NCBI GenBank assembly: GCA_905250115.1
Contig: CAJNOI010000075.1
Location: 215,325-279,324, forward strand
DNA from: Adineta steineri
Lineage: Eukaryota > Rotifera > Eurotatoria > Adinetida > Adinetidae
Length of the DNA: 64,000 nucleotides
Direction of reading: 5' to 3'
Shown piece after piece: positions 63,649 through 64,000 of the stretch. Position numbers and translations under genes: made by a program. Below the pieces are notes generated by a model, which worked only from the letters and a program-made list of their open reading frames with translations, made no database searches and was not told the origin of the DNA. Positions within the stretch are counted from its first letter, which is position 1. Each line of letters starts with the position of its first letter.

Positions 63649-63967
63649 TTAAAGCGAAGCAATATCATGTTTTGATTGTTGTTTTAATGATATATTTTCA
63701 TCTGAATCATCATCATCATCACTAACATCAACTTTTACACGTGTCAGTGGTTTTGATTTTCCCAATGGACTAAATATAATTAATAAAGATTATTTATTTT
63801 ATTAATAAAAAAAAAATCACTTACAAAGCAAGACCCATAATTTCAACATCATCAACTGTTTGAGGTAATGGTTTATTAAGAGTTTCAGGACAAATTGTAA
63901 TAAATATAACTGCAATTGTAGATGCAACACCAAAGACAACAATTGGAAAATATAACCATACTCGAGT
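63649..63967 (-). CDS. 3' end of an SLC22-like organic ion transporter (partial)
   Basis: Two terminal exons, 63967-63825 and 63769-63649, join in frame (TT|T) across a 55-bp intron; the remaining exons lie beyond the right edge. The first encodes the last membrane helix (VVFGVASTIAVIFITICPET) followed by LNKPLPQTVDDVE, the typical end of SLC22 organic cation/anion transporters of the major facilitator superfamily. The tail is acidic (SDDDDDSDEN) and ends KHDIASL. Only about 87 residues are present, so subfamily and substrate cannot be given. Confidence 0.75.
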
Positions 63968-64000
63968 CTAAATCAATCTTTTCAATATACACAAACAAAA

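Overview
The window is eukaryotic, AT-rich and gene-sparse. Genes are split by many introns of roughly 45-60 nt with GT..AG ends. The best fit is a bdelloid rotifer (Rotaria-like). This is inferred from the animal gene set (eEF1A, M13 neprilysin, DUF229 protein, RhoGEF, rhodopsin-type GPCR, RFamide-like prohormone, SLC22-type transporter, TSP1/CTCK protein), from a multidomain polyketide synthase and condensation-domain genes of the kind bdelloids acquired horizontally, and from scattered TGTGGG-type G/T-rich tracts resembling what I recall of the bdelloid telomere repeat. No species-level marker was checked.

Layout. 1-141: 3' end of a Gly/Pro/Thr repeat protein (+). 1144-4016: secreted TSP1/TIL/VWC/CTCK protein (+). 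4242-4567: small secreted peptide (+). 8302-4709: DUF229 sulfatase-fold membrane protein (-), with two copies of a short foldback repeat in its introns. 11213-10680: previously uncalled amidated-neuropeptide precursor (-). 11454-11525: tRNA-Thr(UGU) (+). 18561-14488: M13 peptidase in 10 exons (-). 19105-20170: unknown basic protein (+). 21495-25752: DH-PH RhoGEF in 11 exons (+), with a third copy of the foldback repeat in an intron. 39090-30430: complete highly reducing type I PKS in four exons (-). 29602-25962: gene with two tandem NRPS condensation domains (-), cut by a 100-N assembly gap. 39-45 kb: gene-free, decayed AT-rich repeats. 45-49 kb: retroelement debris and G/T-rich foldbacks. 51293-49647: eEF1A (-). 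51.7-55.8 kb: gene-free. 57119-55793: orphan GPCR (-). 59855-60420: 3' exon of an unknown gene (+). 62271-63377: secreted intradiol ring-cleavage dioxygenase (+). 63967-63649: 3' end of an SLC22-like transporter (-).

How they may work together. The PKS and the condensation-domain gene are codirectional, 0.83 kb apart and have far longer exons than their neighbours, so they look like one acquired biosynthetic locus that now carries spliceosomal introns. The PKS has KS, AT, DH, a degenerate methyltransferase-like region, ER, KR and ACP, then a thioesterase-like tail without its catalytic serine. The partner has two C domains with HHxxxD motifs, but no adenylation or carrier domain is visible. 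The intended chemistry could be a polyketide released or condensed by a non-canonical C domain. The other genes look like ordinary, independently expressed metazoan genes, except the dioxygenase, whose family is mainly bacterial and fungal.

Limits. Exon boundaries were read by eye from splice consensus and frame continuity. First exons of the 1.1 kb and 59.8 kb genes were not found, and no homology search was run.
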